Source: Kribbella soli
GTDB lineage: Bacteria; Actinomycetota; Actinomycetes; Propionibacteriales; Kribbellaceae
Assembly (NCBI RefSeq): GCF_004331345.1
Contig: NZ_SJJZ01000004.1
Location: 310,001-374,000, forward strand
Length of the DNA stretch: 64,000 bases
Reading direction: 5' to 3'
Part shown: one piece after another, positions 55,016 through 62,711 of the stretch
Layout of the letters: every line of letters starts with the position of its first letter
Position numbering within the stretch: position 1 is the first letter of the stretch
Position numbers and translations under genes: made by a program
The notes under the pieces: generated by a model
Databases searched by the model: none
What the model was told of the DNA's origin: nothing
Seen by the model: only the letters and a program-made list of their open reading frames with translations

Positions 55016-56344
55016 TCAGTTCGTGATCAGCGTCTCTAGCTTGGTCTGCAGGTCGGCGAGCGCCTTGTCCGGCGTCACCGTCGAGCCCGGCTTCAACGTG
55101 TCGTACGCGGCCGCCTGGATCGCGGCCGTCACGTCGCCGTACTTGACCACCCGCGGCCGCGGCTGCGCACCGAGGATCGAGGCCTTCAGCGGCGCCAGGT
55201 ACGGGAACTGCTTGGTCAGCGCCGGGTCGTCGTACAGCGAGGCCCAGCTCGGCGCCTGCGACGTCTTCTCGATGTTCGCCTTCTGGCGCTCTTCGCTCGC
55301 CATGAAGTTGATGAAGTCGAGCGCGGTCGCCTTGTTCTTGGCGAACGAGCTGATCGCGTAGTCGTGACCACCGAGCGACGAGACACCCGGGCCGGTCTTG
55401 CCCGGCAGCGGCGCGACCGCGAACTTACCGGCCACCTTCGACGAGCCGTCGGTCGCCTCGGCCTTCGCGTACACGTACGGCCAGTTGCGCAGGAAGAGCA
55501 GCTTGCCCTCCTGGAACGCGCGCCGGCTCTCTTCCTCCTTGTAGGTGATCGCGGCCTTCGGGATGGCGCCGGTCTTGAACCCGTTCACCAGCTCCTCGAG
55601 ACCGGCCTTGGCCTCCGGGGTGTTGACGTTCGGCTTGCCGTCCTTGTCGACGATCACGCCGCCGGCCGAGTTGACCGCCTCGGCGAAGTTGACGGTCAGG
55701 CCCTCGTACTTCTCGAACTGACCGGAGTAGCAGCTCATGCCCTTGGCCTCGGGCAGCGCGGCCACCTTCTGGCAGGCGGCGAGCATCTCGTCCCAGGTCT
55801 TCGGAGCCTCCGCGATACCGGCCTTGGTCAGCAGGTCCTTGCGGTAGTAGAGCAGGCCGCCGTCGGAGGTCACCGGCACGCCGTACAGCTTGTCGCGGTA
55901 CTTCGCGGTCTCCACCGTCGCCGGGATCAGCTTGCCCAGGTCGGGGACCTTGTCCTCAGGGATCTGGGTGACCCACTGGTTCGCCGCGAACTCCGACGTC
56001 CAGACAACGTCCATCGACAGCACACTGAACGCGTCGGACTGGGCCTGCGCGTTCTGGATCATCTGCTGCCGCTGCGCGTTGGCGTCCTCGGGGAGCTCCT
56101 TGAGCTCCACCTTCTCGTTCGGGTGCGACGCATTCCAGGCATTGAGCTGGTTCTGCAGGTTTCCGGACGTGTCCTTGCCACTGGCAAGGGTGATCGGTCC
56201 CCGGCCTTCGAGCGCTGCGGCCGAGCTGCCCCCGCTACCGCTGCTTCCGTCGTCGCCACCACCACACGCGGTGGCCAGCAGCGCGAAGCTGCTTGCGACG
56301 GCCACGAAAGCCGTCCTGCGTGCGTGTGATCGTTCAAACCTCAT
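55016..56344 (-). CDS. Alpha-glucoside-type ABC transporter substrate-binding lipoprotein
   Basis: This is a 442-residue family-1 binding protein with a signal peptide and lipobox LATAC (Cys 27), then a Gly/Asp/Ser linker. It has 'DVVWTSEFAANQWVTQI' and 'KLYGVPVTSDGGLLYYRKDLL', as in trehalose/maltose receptors of the LpqY/ThuE/AglE type. Context with an alpha-glucosidase suggests maltose, trehalose or a related glucoside. It is the first gene of the operon. Confidence 0.85.
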   Translation of the reverse strand: MRFERSHARRTAFVAVASSFALLATACGGGDDGSSGSGGSSAAALEGRGPITLASGKDTSGNLQNQLNAWNASHPNEKVELKELPEDANAQRQQMIQNAQAQSDAFSVLSMDVVWTSEFAANQWVTQIPEDKVPDLGKLIPATVETAKYRDKLYGVPVTSDGGLLYYRKDLLTKAGIAEAPKTWDEMLAACQKVAALPEAKGMSCYSGQFEKYEGLTVNFAEAVNSAGGVIVDKDGKPNVNTPEAKAGLEELVNGFKTGAIPKAAITYKEEESRRAFQEGKLLFLRNWPYVYAKAEATDGSSKVAGKFAVAPLPGKTGPGVSSLGGHDYAISSFAKNKATALDFINFMASEERQKANIEKTSQAPSWASLYDDPALTKQFPYLAPLKASILGAQPRPRVVKYGDVTAAIQAAAYDTLKPGSTVTPDKALADLQTKLETLITN

Positions 56345-56697
56345 CGTTTACCTGCCCTCTCCCGAGTGGGACATCGCTTGGTCCTGCGGCGGCCGATCGC
56401 ATTCCCCCACCGCGCTGCGATCCGCCATGTCCGGACAGTAACCGAGATCGGGGCCGATGTGTTCTGAGCCACACACATGTTCCGTCTCGGCGGTCTCTGA
56501 ACCGGACAGCCGCATGGCTGTATGCGACCGCGTTTGGGAAGCCCGCACAACCGGGTATTTCTTAACGATTCGGTATTACCGATTAGTAACCTGGCTGAAC
56601 CGGGCAGGACTGTTCAGAACGACTCCGGGCAGTCGTCATCACGCTCCGGAGCGGATGCGCGACTCCGTTACCGCACTGGAATCATGCTGAGCGGGCC
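56345..56697. other. Intergenic region upstream of the alpha-glucoside operon
   Basis: This 353-bp region has no supported gene. It should contain the operon promoter on the minus strand. Its middle is AT-rich for this genome and contains the perfect 13-bp palindrome TCGGTATTACCGA (56570-56582), a possible operator. The short reading frames here have no ribosome-binding site. Confidence 0.5.
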
Positions 56698-57117
56698 TCA
56701 GGCCGGGGAGGCCGACGCGTCGCCGACGTTGCCGCGGACCCACTGGACGATCTCGGTGGTCGTCGCGCCCGGGGTGAAGATCTTGTGCACGCCGAGCTCG
56801 GCCAGCGGCTGCAGGTCGGCGTCCGGGATGATGCCGCCGCCGAACACCACGATGTCCTCGGCGTCCCGCTCGGCCAGCAGCTCGCGGACCCGCTTGAACA
56901 GCGTCATGTGCGCGCCGGACAGCACCGACAGCCCGATCGCGTCGGCGTCCTCGGCGATCGCGGTCTCGACGATCTGCTCCGGGGTCTGGTGCAGCCCGGT
57001 GTAGATGACCTCCATGCCGGCGTCCCGCAGGGCACGGGCGACGACCTTGGCGCCACGGTCATGACCGTCCAGACCGGGCTTGGCGACGACAACGCGCAAC
57101 GGGCTCGTAGCAGACAT
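56698..57117 (-). CDS. Stand-alone cobalamin-binding mutase subunit (IcmB-like)
   Basis: This is a 139-residue B12-binding domain with the base-off motif 'DGHDRG' (His 19 as axial ligand), 'GLSVLSGAH' and '[13 protein letters not shown]'. It is the size of the small subunits of isobutyryl-CoA or related 2-hydroxyacyl-CoA mutases, whose large subunit is encoded elsewhere; no such partner lies in this window. It would take part in adenosylcobalamin-dependent acyl-CoA rearrangement. Confidence 0.88.
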   Translation of the reverse strand: MSATSPLRVVVAKPGLDGHDRGAKVVARALRDAGMEVIYTGLHQTPEQIVETAIAEDADAIGLSVLSGAHMTLFKRVRELLAERDAEDIVVFGGGIIPDADLQPLAELGVHKIFTPGATTTEIVQWVRGNVGDASASPA

Positions 57118-57183
57118 GTGGGCAGGCTAACCGCTGCGTTCCTCACGGATAAGACACGGCGGCGTGTGTTCCCCCACACGTGG

Positions 57184-57203
57184 AACGGGAACCGGTTACC
57201 GTT
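57184..57203 (+). promoter_or_regulatory. 20-bp palindrome upstream of the lipase-like gene
   Basis: AACGGGAACCGGTTACCGTT is symmetric except for one base pair. It lies 48 bp before the ATG of the hydrolase gene and 67 bp upstream of the divergent B12-binding gene. It may be an operator; the regulator is unknown. Confidence 0.4.
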
Positions 57204-57250
57204 GAAAGTGATCGGACCACCGGGGGGTCTGGTTTGGTGAGGAGGCGCGC

Positions 57251-58102
57251 ATGGGCTCCTGGCAGGACGACGTCCGCGGCGCACTGGACGGACTCGCGTA
57301 CGGCGCCCGCTCCGCACTCTCGCCCAGCGTGCTGCACGGCGCGGCGGTCGAGCTCGGCTGGCTGACCACGCACCTGGCGATGTACCCGCTCGGCCTGGTC
57401 AGCGGCTCTCCCGCACTTCCCGCGCGACTGAACCTGACCGGCCTCGGTCCGGCCCAGCGCGGCCTGCTGGTCAGCGACATCCGGGCCGCCGGTACGCCGA
57501 TCCTGCTCGCGCACGGGATCATCGACAACCACACGGTCTTCGCGATGATGCGCCGGCACCTGGTGCGGCGCGGGTTCAGCAGCATCCACACGTTCTCGTA
57601 CTCACCGCTGACGCTGGACGTACGCCGTACCGCGGAACGGATGGGCCGCGAGATCGAAGCGCTCTGCGAGGCGTCCGGATCCGACCAGATCCACGTGATC
57701 GGGCACAGCCTCGGCGGGCTGATCGCGCGGTACTACATCCAGCGCCTCGGCGGCGACGCCCGCGTGCACACCTGCGTGACACTGGGGACGCCGCACCAGG
57801 GCACGGCCGCGGCCAAGCTGCTGCCGTGGCCACTGGTGAAGCAGGTCCGGCCGGACAGCGACCTGATGGCGGAACTGGACGAGCCGGCGCCGGACTGCGG
57901 GACCCGGTTCATCGCGTTCTACAGCGACGTCGACCAGTTGATCGTGCCGCAGCGGCGGGCCCGGATCAGGCACCCCGATCTGCTGGCGAGCAATGTCCGC
58001 GTCCACGGCGTGGGCCACCTGTCCTTGCCGTTCCACGGCGAGGTCGTGCACCGCATCACCGGCGTACTGGCCCACCTGGACGAAGCACCCAAAACTGCCT
58101 GA
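57251..58102 (+). CDS. Alpha/beta-hydrolase, lipase-like
   Basis: This is a 283-residue hydrolase. The oxyanion strand is 'PILLAHGIIDNHTVF', the nucleophile elbow is 'GHSLGG' with Ser 153, and the late 'GVGHLSLPFHG' supplies the His. It resembles actinobacterial triacylglycerol lipase or esterase proteins that lack a signal peptide. The start ATG 57251 has GAGGAGG six bases upstream. Confidence 0.85.
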   Translation: MGSWQDDVRGALDGLAYGARSALSPSVLHGAAVELGWLTTHLAMYPLGLVSGSPALPARLNLTGLGPAQRGLLVSDIRAAGTPILLAHGIIDNHTVFAMMRRHLVRRGFSSIHTFSYSPLTLDVRRTAERMGREIEALCEASGSDQIHVIGHSLGGLIARYYIQRLGGDARVHTCVTLGTPHQGTAAAKLLPWPLVKQVRPDSDLMAELDEPAPDCGTRFIAFYSDVDQLIVPQRRARIRHPDLLASNVRVHGVGHLSLPFHGEVVHRITGVLAHLDEAPKTA

Positions 58103-58195
58103 TCGGGAAGCTTTCTGGGCGATTCCGGCCGATGCACGTGCAGCCGCTCATGCAAAGGTTTCGTGAAGGAGCCCCGAAAAAGGGGGTGGCGGGGT

Positions 58196-58263
58196 TTGTC
58201 ACCCTGTGACCCTTCCGTTATGGTCTGTGAGTCCTCCCGGGGAATAAACCCCCCGAGAGGAGG
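58196..58263 (+). promoter_or_regulatory. Promoter and structured leader of the M23 peptidase gene
   Basis: TTGTCA (58196-58201) and TATGGT (58219-58224) have a 17-bp spacer, predicting a start near 58231 and a leader of ~91 nt. The leader begins with a hairpin: CCTCC (58233-58237) and CGGGG (58238-58242) pair with CCCCG (58251-58255) and GGAGG (58259-58263). Confidence 0.55.
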
Positions 58264-58321
58264 AGAGAGCTTCCCCCTCGCTTTCCCCTTAGCCCCTCCC
58301 CTGTGACCGAAAGGCCACGTT

Positions 58322-59215
58322 GTGTCCCAGCACCGTGCCGCGGGAGACCGCGTCACGCCCGGCAACGCTGCGCGCAAACCCGGCGCAGGACGTCACAGTG
58401 CCAAGCATCGCGTCGCCAGGCGTAATACCCCCACCAGCTCCCAGATCGTCGGTTTGACCGCTGCGCTCGCCGCAGCAGCCGGAGCTGTCGGCTTCAGCCA
58501 CAGCTCGCTGGCGTCACCGACCCAGGCGAACTCCGCGGTCAACCTCGCCGCGCTCAGCCTGGACAGTGGGCAGCAGCTCTCCGGTATCACCACGGCACGC
58601 ATCCAGGCGCGCCAGCTCGCCACCCGTGACTCCTCCCGGGTCCAGCTGGCCGACACGACGACCACCAAGAAGCAGTCCGCCGCCGCGAAGCTGGCCCAGG
58701 CCCGCGCCGCGAAGCTGAACGCCACCCAGGCCCTCACCGCGAAGCGCGCGAGCGCGCTGGCCACCGCGAAGGCGAAGCAGGAAGCCGCCGAGCAGAAGGC
58801 CCGCGAGTCGGCCACCCGCTGCGAGATGATGGTCTCCGGCTACCACATCACCGCGACCTTCGGGCAGGGCGGCAGCCGCTGGGCCCGCAACCACACCGGC
58901 ACCGACTTCGCCGCCCCGATGGGCACCCGGATCGGCGCCGTGATGAAGGGCGTCGTGATCTTCGCCGACTGGGCCGGCCCGTACGGCCGGCAGGTCCAGG
59001 TCCGGCACGAGGACGGCACCGTCACCTGGTACAACCACATGTCGAAGTTCAGCGTCGAGGTCGGCGAGACCGTGTACGCCGGTGACCAGGTCGGCGCGGT
59101 CGGGATGACCGGTAACACCACCGGCCCGCACCTGCACTTCGAGGTCCGGCCGGACGGCGGCGAGCCGATCAACCCGATGCCGTGGCTGCGCAACCACTGC
59201 GGTCTGAACCCGTAG
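58322..59215 (+). CDS. Secreted or anchored M23 metallopeptidase
   Basis: This is a 297-residue LytM-type peptidase predicted to cut peptidoglycan cross-links. A basic start, a hydrophobic segment (~43-58) and an Ala/Lys/Gln coiled region (~110-165) lead to the catalytic domain. Zinc ligands are His 191 and Asp 195 ('HTGTD') and His 272 of 'HLHF' (His 270 is catalytic, as is His 239 of 'YNHMS'). The start is GTG 58322 with AAAGG seven bases upstream. Confidence 0.92.
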   Translation: MSQHRAAGDRVTPGNAARKPGAGRHSAKHRVARRNTPTSSQIVGLTAALAAAAGAVGFSHSSLASPTQANSAVNLAALSLDSGQQLSGITTARIQARQLATRDSSRVQLADTTTTKKQSAAAKLAQARAAKLNATQALTAKRASALATAKAKQEAAEQKARESATRCEMMVSGYHITATFGQGGSRWARNHTGTDFAAPMGTRIGAVMKGVVIFADWAGPYGRQVQVRHEDGTVTWYNHMSKFSVEVGETVYAGDQVGAVGMTGNTTGPHLHFEVRPDGGEPINPMPWLRNHCGLNP

Positions 59216-59257
59216 CCCCCGCGCACCGCACCACAACCTCTGACTAAGCTGCCAGGC

Positions 59258-59776
59258 ATGCGTCCGGCTGCCGGCGAGGTTCTGCATTTCTCCGAGGATC
59301 CGACCATCGAGATCTTCCGGCCGCACGTCGCGAAGACGGCGCAGCAGGCCACGGCGTACGTCTGGGCCGTCGGCCACGACCGCGCGCCGGACTACTGGTT
59401 CCCCCGCCAATGCCCGCGAGCGATGGCCTGGGTCGGACCGAACACCACTCCCGAGGACCGCGACCGGATCATCGGCGCCGGCTCCGGCTCCCGCGTCCAC
59501 GCCGTCGAGTACGGCTGGCTGGACGCGATGCGCTCCGTCGAGCTGTACGCGTACCGCCTCCCGGCCGACGCCTTCGTCGAGCACGACGCCGCCGTCATCG
59601 CGACGACCGAGGTACGACCTCTCGGTACGCCGGAGCGGGTCGGCGATCTGTTCGCGCTGCACGAGGAGGCCGGGATCCAGTTGCGTGTCCTGCAGCGGCT
59701 GCACGACTTCTGGGCCGCGGCCACCACCAGCACCCTCGAGTGGAGCGGCATCCGGCTCCGGAACGCCCAGCCATGA
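59258..59776 (+). CDS. DUF6886-like protein
   Basis: This 172-residue protein opens 'VLHFSEDPTIEIFRPHVAKT' after a short lead, a pattern I associate tentatively with DUF6886. It has 'YVWAVGHDRAPDYWFPRQCPR', in parts, and no signal peptide. The function is unknown. Its stop overlaps the ATG of the LanC-like gene by 4 bp (ATGA), so the two are co-translated and may work together. Confidence 0.6.
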   Translation: MRPAAGEVLHFSEDPTIEIFRPHVAKTAQQATAYVWAVGHDRAPDYWFPRQCPRAMAWVGPNTTPEDRDRIIGAGSGSRVHAVEYGWLDAMRSVELYAYRLPADAFVEHDAAVIATTEVRPLGTPERVGDLFALHEEAGIQLRVLQRLHDFWAAATTSTLEWSGIRLRNAQP

Positions 59777-61068
59777 CGTACGGCGAGATCGGCGAAACGG
59801 CCTGGGGTTGGGTCATGGACCAGGTCCGGTGGGATGACGACGGCCCGTGGATCCCCGATTTCGGCGACAGCGACAGACCGGACAAGTACCCCGACGGGAT
59901 GCACAGCGGCGTCGGTGGTCTGGGGCATGTGCTCGCGGAGATCCGGCTGACGCGGCAGTGGACGCCCGCCGAGCAGTCGTTGGCCGTCGGGATCGCCGAT
60001 CGGCTGCGCGCGGGGATCCCGACGGCCACGTGCACCACGTTCTTCGACGGACTGGTCAGCTCGATCGGAGTGCTCACCGCACTCGACCAGCCGGGCACGA
60101 GCGCCGCGCTGGAACGCCTTCAGGCGTTGGCGACCGCGAACGGCTGGTCGGAGAGCTTTCTCGACGAACCGAGATACACCCCAGGTGCCGTCGGCAACGA
60201 CGTGACCCTCGGAACAGGCGCGATCCTGCTCGGTTCCCTGTGGGCGACCCGCCGCGGTGAGGACGCGTCGGCGCTGGCGAACCGGGCCGCGGATCTGCTC
60301 CTCGGCGAACAGGAGAAGCTGCCCACCGGCGTCAACTGGCAGTTCGTGTCTCGCCGGTTCCGCACCGACGAGCCGACCGAGATGCCGAACTTCTCGCACG
60401 GCCTCGCGGGGATCGCGGCGGTGCTCGCGGTGGCCGGCGTGGAGCTCGGGCGACCTGAGCTCGTCGACGTGGCGCGGCGCGGGGCCGAGCACCTGGTGAC
60501 GCTCGGAATCAACGACGACAAAGGCTTTCGGGTACCGCGGGTGATTCCGTGGGCGGAGCGGCACGGCGACGAGTACACGTTCAACTGGTGCCACGGCGGT
60601 GCTGGGACCGCGTCGGCGTTCAGTGCGCTCGAGTACGCCGACGTACCCGAGATCGCCGGTGAGACGCCGCAGACGTGGCGTCACCGATGTCTGGACGGCG
60701 TGCGGTACTCCGGCATCCCCGAGCGCCTCCATCCGGGTTTCTGGGACAACGACGGCCGCTGCTGCGGTACGGCGGGTGTCGGCGACGCGTTCCTCGACGC
60801 GTGGCACCGCGACGGCGACGAGCAGGACCTGGAGTTCGCCGTACGGATGGGTGACACGTTGCTCGAGCACGCCTACCCGGAGGGGTACTGGCGGTTCGTC
60901 GAGTACCGCGACGAGGATCCGTTGCTGCGGCCGGGCGTGGGCTGGATGCAGGGCGTGGCCGGGATCGCGGCGTACCTGTTCAGGCTCCAGCGGGTGCTCG
61001 GCGGCGATCAGCGCGCCGTCGAGCGGATGGAGAACTGGTTCAGCGCTGCCAGACCTCGGCGGTCGTGA
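59773..61068 (+). CDS. Lanthionine-synthetase-C-like protein with a CCG zinc motif
   Basis: This is a 431-residue LanC-like alpha/alpha toroid. It has 'NFSHGLAGIAA' (His 209, the position of the catalytic His of NisC), 'NWCHGGAG' (Cys 273) and 'RCCGTAG' (Cys 330, Cys 331), in which the usual third ligand His of 'CHG' is Cys. The three-Cys zinc site is known from some LanM cyclases. No LanB, LanM or precursor-peptide gene is nearby, so the substrate is unknown; stand-alone LanC-like proteins occur widely. Confidence 0.85.
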   Translation: MTYGEIGETAWGWVMDQVRWDDDGPWIPDFGDSDRPDKYPDGMHSGVGGLGHVLAEIRLTRQWTPAEQSLAVGIADRLRAGIPTATCTTFFDGLVSSIGVLTALDQPGTSAALERLQALATANGWSESFLDEPRYTPGAVGNDVTLGTGAILLGSLWATRRGEDASALANRAADLLLGEQEKLPTGVNWQFVSRRFRTDEPTEMPNFSHGLAGIAAVLAVAGVELGRPELVDVARRGAEHLVTLGINDDKGFRVPRVIPWAERHGDEYTFNWCHGGAGTASAFSALEYADVPEIAGETPQTWRHRCLDGVRYSGIPERLHPGFWDNDGRCCGTAGVGDAFLDAWHRDGDEQDLEFAVRMGDTLLEHAYPEGYWRFVEYRDEDPLLRPGVGWMQGVAGIAAYLFRLQRVLGGDQRAVERMENWFSAARPRRS

Positions 61069-61600
61069 GGAACGCGGACGACCCCGGCCGGTCCGGTGAG
61101 CCGTCGACCTGAACGAAACCGGGCACCGAGGCGCCGCCGATCGAGACCGTCGCGGCGCGGACCGGGGCGATCACCAGGCTGAGGCTGTGGTTGCCGTCGG
61201 CAAGCTGGAAGTTGTCGGTCGCGAACAACCGCCGGTCCAGTACGCCGCTCATCTCGATCTGGATGTCCGCGGCCTTGGCGCTCAACCCGTCGGCCAGGTT
61301 CATCGAGACCTGGACCAGGTCGCGTTCGACGGCCGGCTCGTGCCACGGCAGGCCCTGGACCTCGAGGAACGAGCGGACGAAGTACCGCTCCAGCCAGGAG
61401 GCGAGATCGACGTCCTCGGACACCACGCGGACGATCCCGTCGAACCACAGCACCACCGCCGTACCCGGGCCGCGGATCGACCAGTCGACCATCCAGATCG
61501 ACGCGTACGCCGTCACCTTGCCGTTCTCGTCGAACAGCCGGAGGCCAGGATTCGCTCCCGCCAGGATGATCCGGCGGTTACTGGCCGACGACTTGGACAT
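61040..61600 (-). CDS. Hypothetical protein
   Basis: This is a 186-residue soluble protein that I do not recognise, with no signal peptide or span. It has 'LAGANPGLRLFDENGKVTAYASIWMV' in the N-terminal half (read in parts) and beta-rich composition. The tail overlaps the LanC-like gene by 29 bp on the opposite strand. The start ATG 61600 has GGAAG at ~10 nt. Confidence 0.65.
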   Translation of the reverse strand: MSKSSASNRRIILAGANPGLRLFDENGKVTAYASIWMVDWSIRGPGTAVVLWFDGIVRVVSEDVDLASWLERYFVRSFLEVQGLPWHEPAVERDLVQVSMNLADGLSAKAADIQIEMSGVLDRRLFATDNFQLADGNHSLSLVIAPVRAATVSIGGASVPGFVQVDGSPDRPGSSAFLTTAEVWQR

Positions 61601-61697
61601 GAGCGGGCGCTTCCGGGAGGGGGCCGAAGATCCTTGATTGTCTCAATCTCCGGGTCAGATGCAACGCAAACCCCCACAAAGCTTCACCTGGATCTGT

Positions 61698-62711
61698 TCA
61701 AGGCCGCCACGGATGGGCCTGCTCGGCGGCGGCGACCGGGTCATCCGGCCAGACGATCGGGTGGGTTGCGACGCCTGCGCGGCCCGGTAATGCCCACGCC
61801 GCATCGACTGCGGCCAGCAGGGCCTCGGCGGTCACCGCCGGGGAGTAACGCTCCGTGATCCAATCCCGCGCCGCACCACGGACGGGATCCTCCGCCGGTA
61901 CGTCGACCAGCTCCAGCGCCCGATCCGCGAGCAGATGCGGCCGCGCGTCGTCGATCCGCCACGTGCCAGGCGCGTCGAACAGCTCCTCGCCGCCGCCTGC
62001 GGGGTATCCGACGACCAGGCAACCGGCGGCGAGCGCCTCCGCGACCGGCAGGCCGAAGCCTTCGGAGATCCCCAGTGCGACGAACACGGAGGTCCGGCCG
62101 AGTGCCTCGACCACCTGGCTCTCGCTGAGCTCTGCGAGGACGGCCAGCTGGACTCCGTCGGCTCGCGGGTCGTTCCGCAGCAGCCGCTCCAGCACGGACG
62201 CCTCGAGCGGACGACGACGCGGCATCCAGGCGATCTGGCGGGTGCGCGCCGGCCCGGGCCGAAACAGGTCGGTGTCGATCGGATTGGGGACCAGGCGGAC
62301 CGGGAGTTCCGGATGCAGCCGGCCGAGCACGTCATGGCTCTCCTGCGACACGGCCCAGACCTCAGGCGCCGGGTCCCAACCCGGATACCCGGCAGTGTCG
62401 CGCCACGACCAGAAGGTCAGGAAGTGGTTCTGGTTGAAGATCACCTTCCGCACGCCGGGCGCGGGATCCACCCCCGGCAGCAGGTACAGCTCCGGTACGA
62501 CGAGCAGGTCGTCGGCGCCCAGCTCGAGCTGGTCGTTCCCGAGGATCGGCGCGGTCGTCTCGAACCACGGCAGCCGGTAGCCCGGCGTGCGGAACCACAG
62601 CGCGGCCTCGATCCCCGCGGCGCGCAGCAGCTCGACGTGGCGGGCCTGGACCCTGATCCCACCGCCCGGAGAGTCGGGCTCCTTCACGGCATAGATGACC
62701 CGGGGGCTCAG
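61698..62711 (-). CDS. GT4-type glycosyltransferase, probably starting at CTG
   Basis: This is a ~337-residue retaining glycosyltransferase fold: 'VPNPIDTDLFRPG' (GT4 hinge), 'ALGISEGFGLPVAEALAAGC' (donor-binding E-x7-E-like region) and 'GYPAGGGEELF'. The codon 62711-62709 is CTG, directly after GGAGAAGAT, and overlaps the pcrA stop as CTGA; starting there includes 'RVIYAVKEP', the expected first beta strand. The alternative GTG 62687 would cut the strand and has no ribosome-binding site. The substrate is unknown. Confidence 0.75.
   Translation of the reverse strand: MSPRVIYAVKEPDSPGGGIRVQARHVELLRAAGIEAALWFRTPGYRLPWFETTAPILGNDQLELGADDLLVVPELYLLPGVDPAPGVRKVIFNQNHFLTFWSWRDTAGYPGWDPAPEVWAVSQESHDVLGRLHPELPVRLVPNPIDTDLFRPGPARTRQIAWMPRRRPLEASVLERLLRNDPRADGVQLAVLAELSESQVVEALGRTSVFVALGISEGFGLPVAEALAAGCLVVGYPAGGGEELFDAPGTWRIDDARPHLLADRALELVDVPAEDPVRGAARDWITERYSPAVTAEALLAAVDAAWALPGRAGVATHPIVWPDDPVAAAEQAHPWRP

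Noticed and set aside
56457-56690. 77-residue plus-strand reading frame in the intergenic gap
   Set aside because: No ribosome-binding site, no domain, odd composition; the region looks regulatory.
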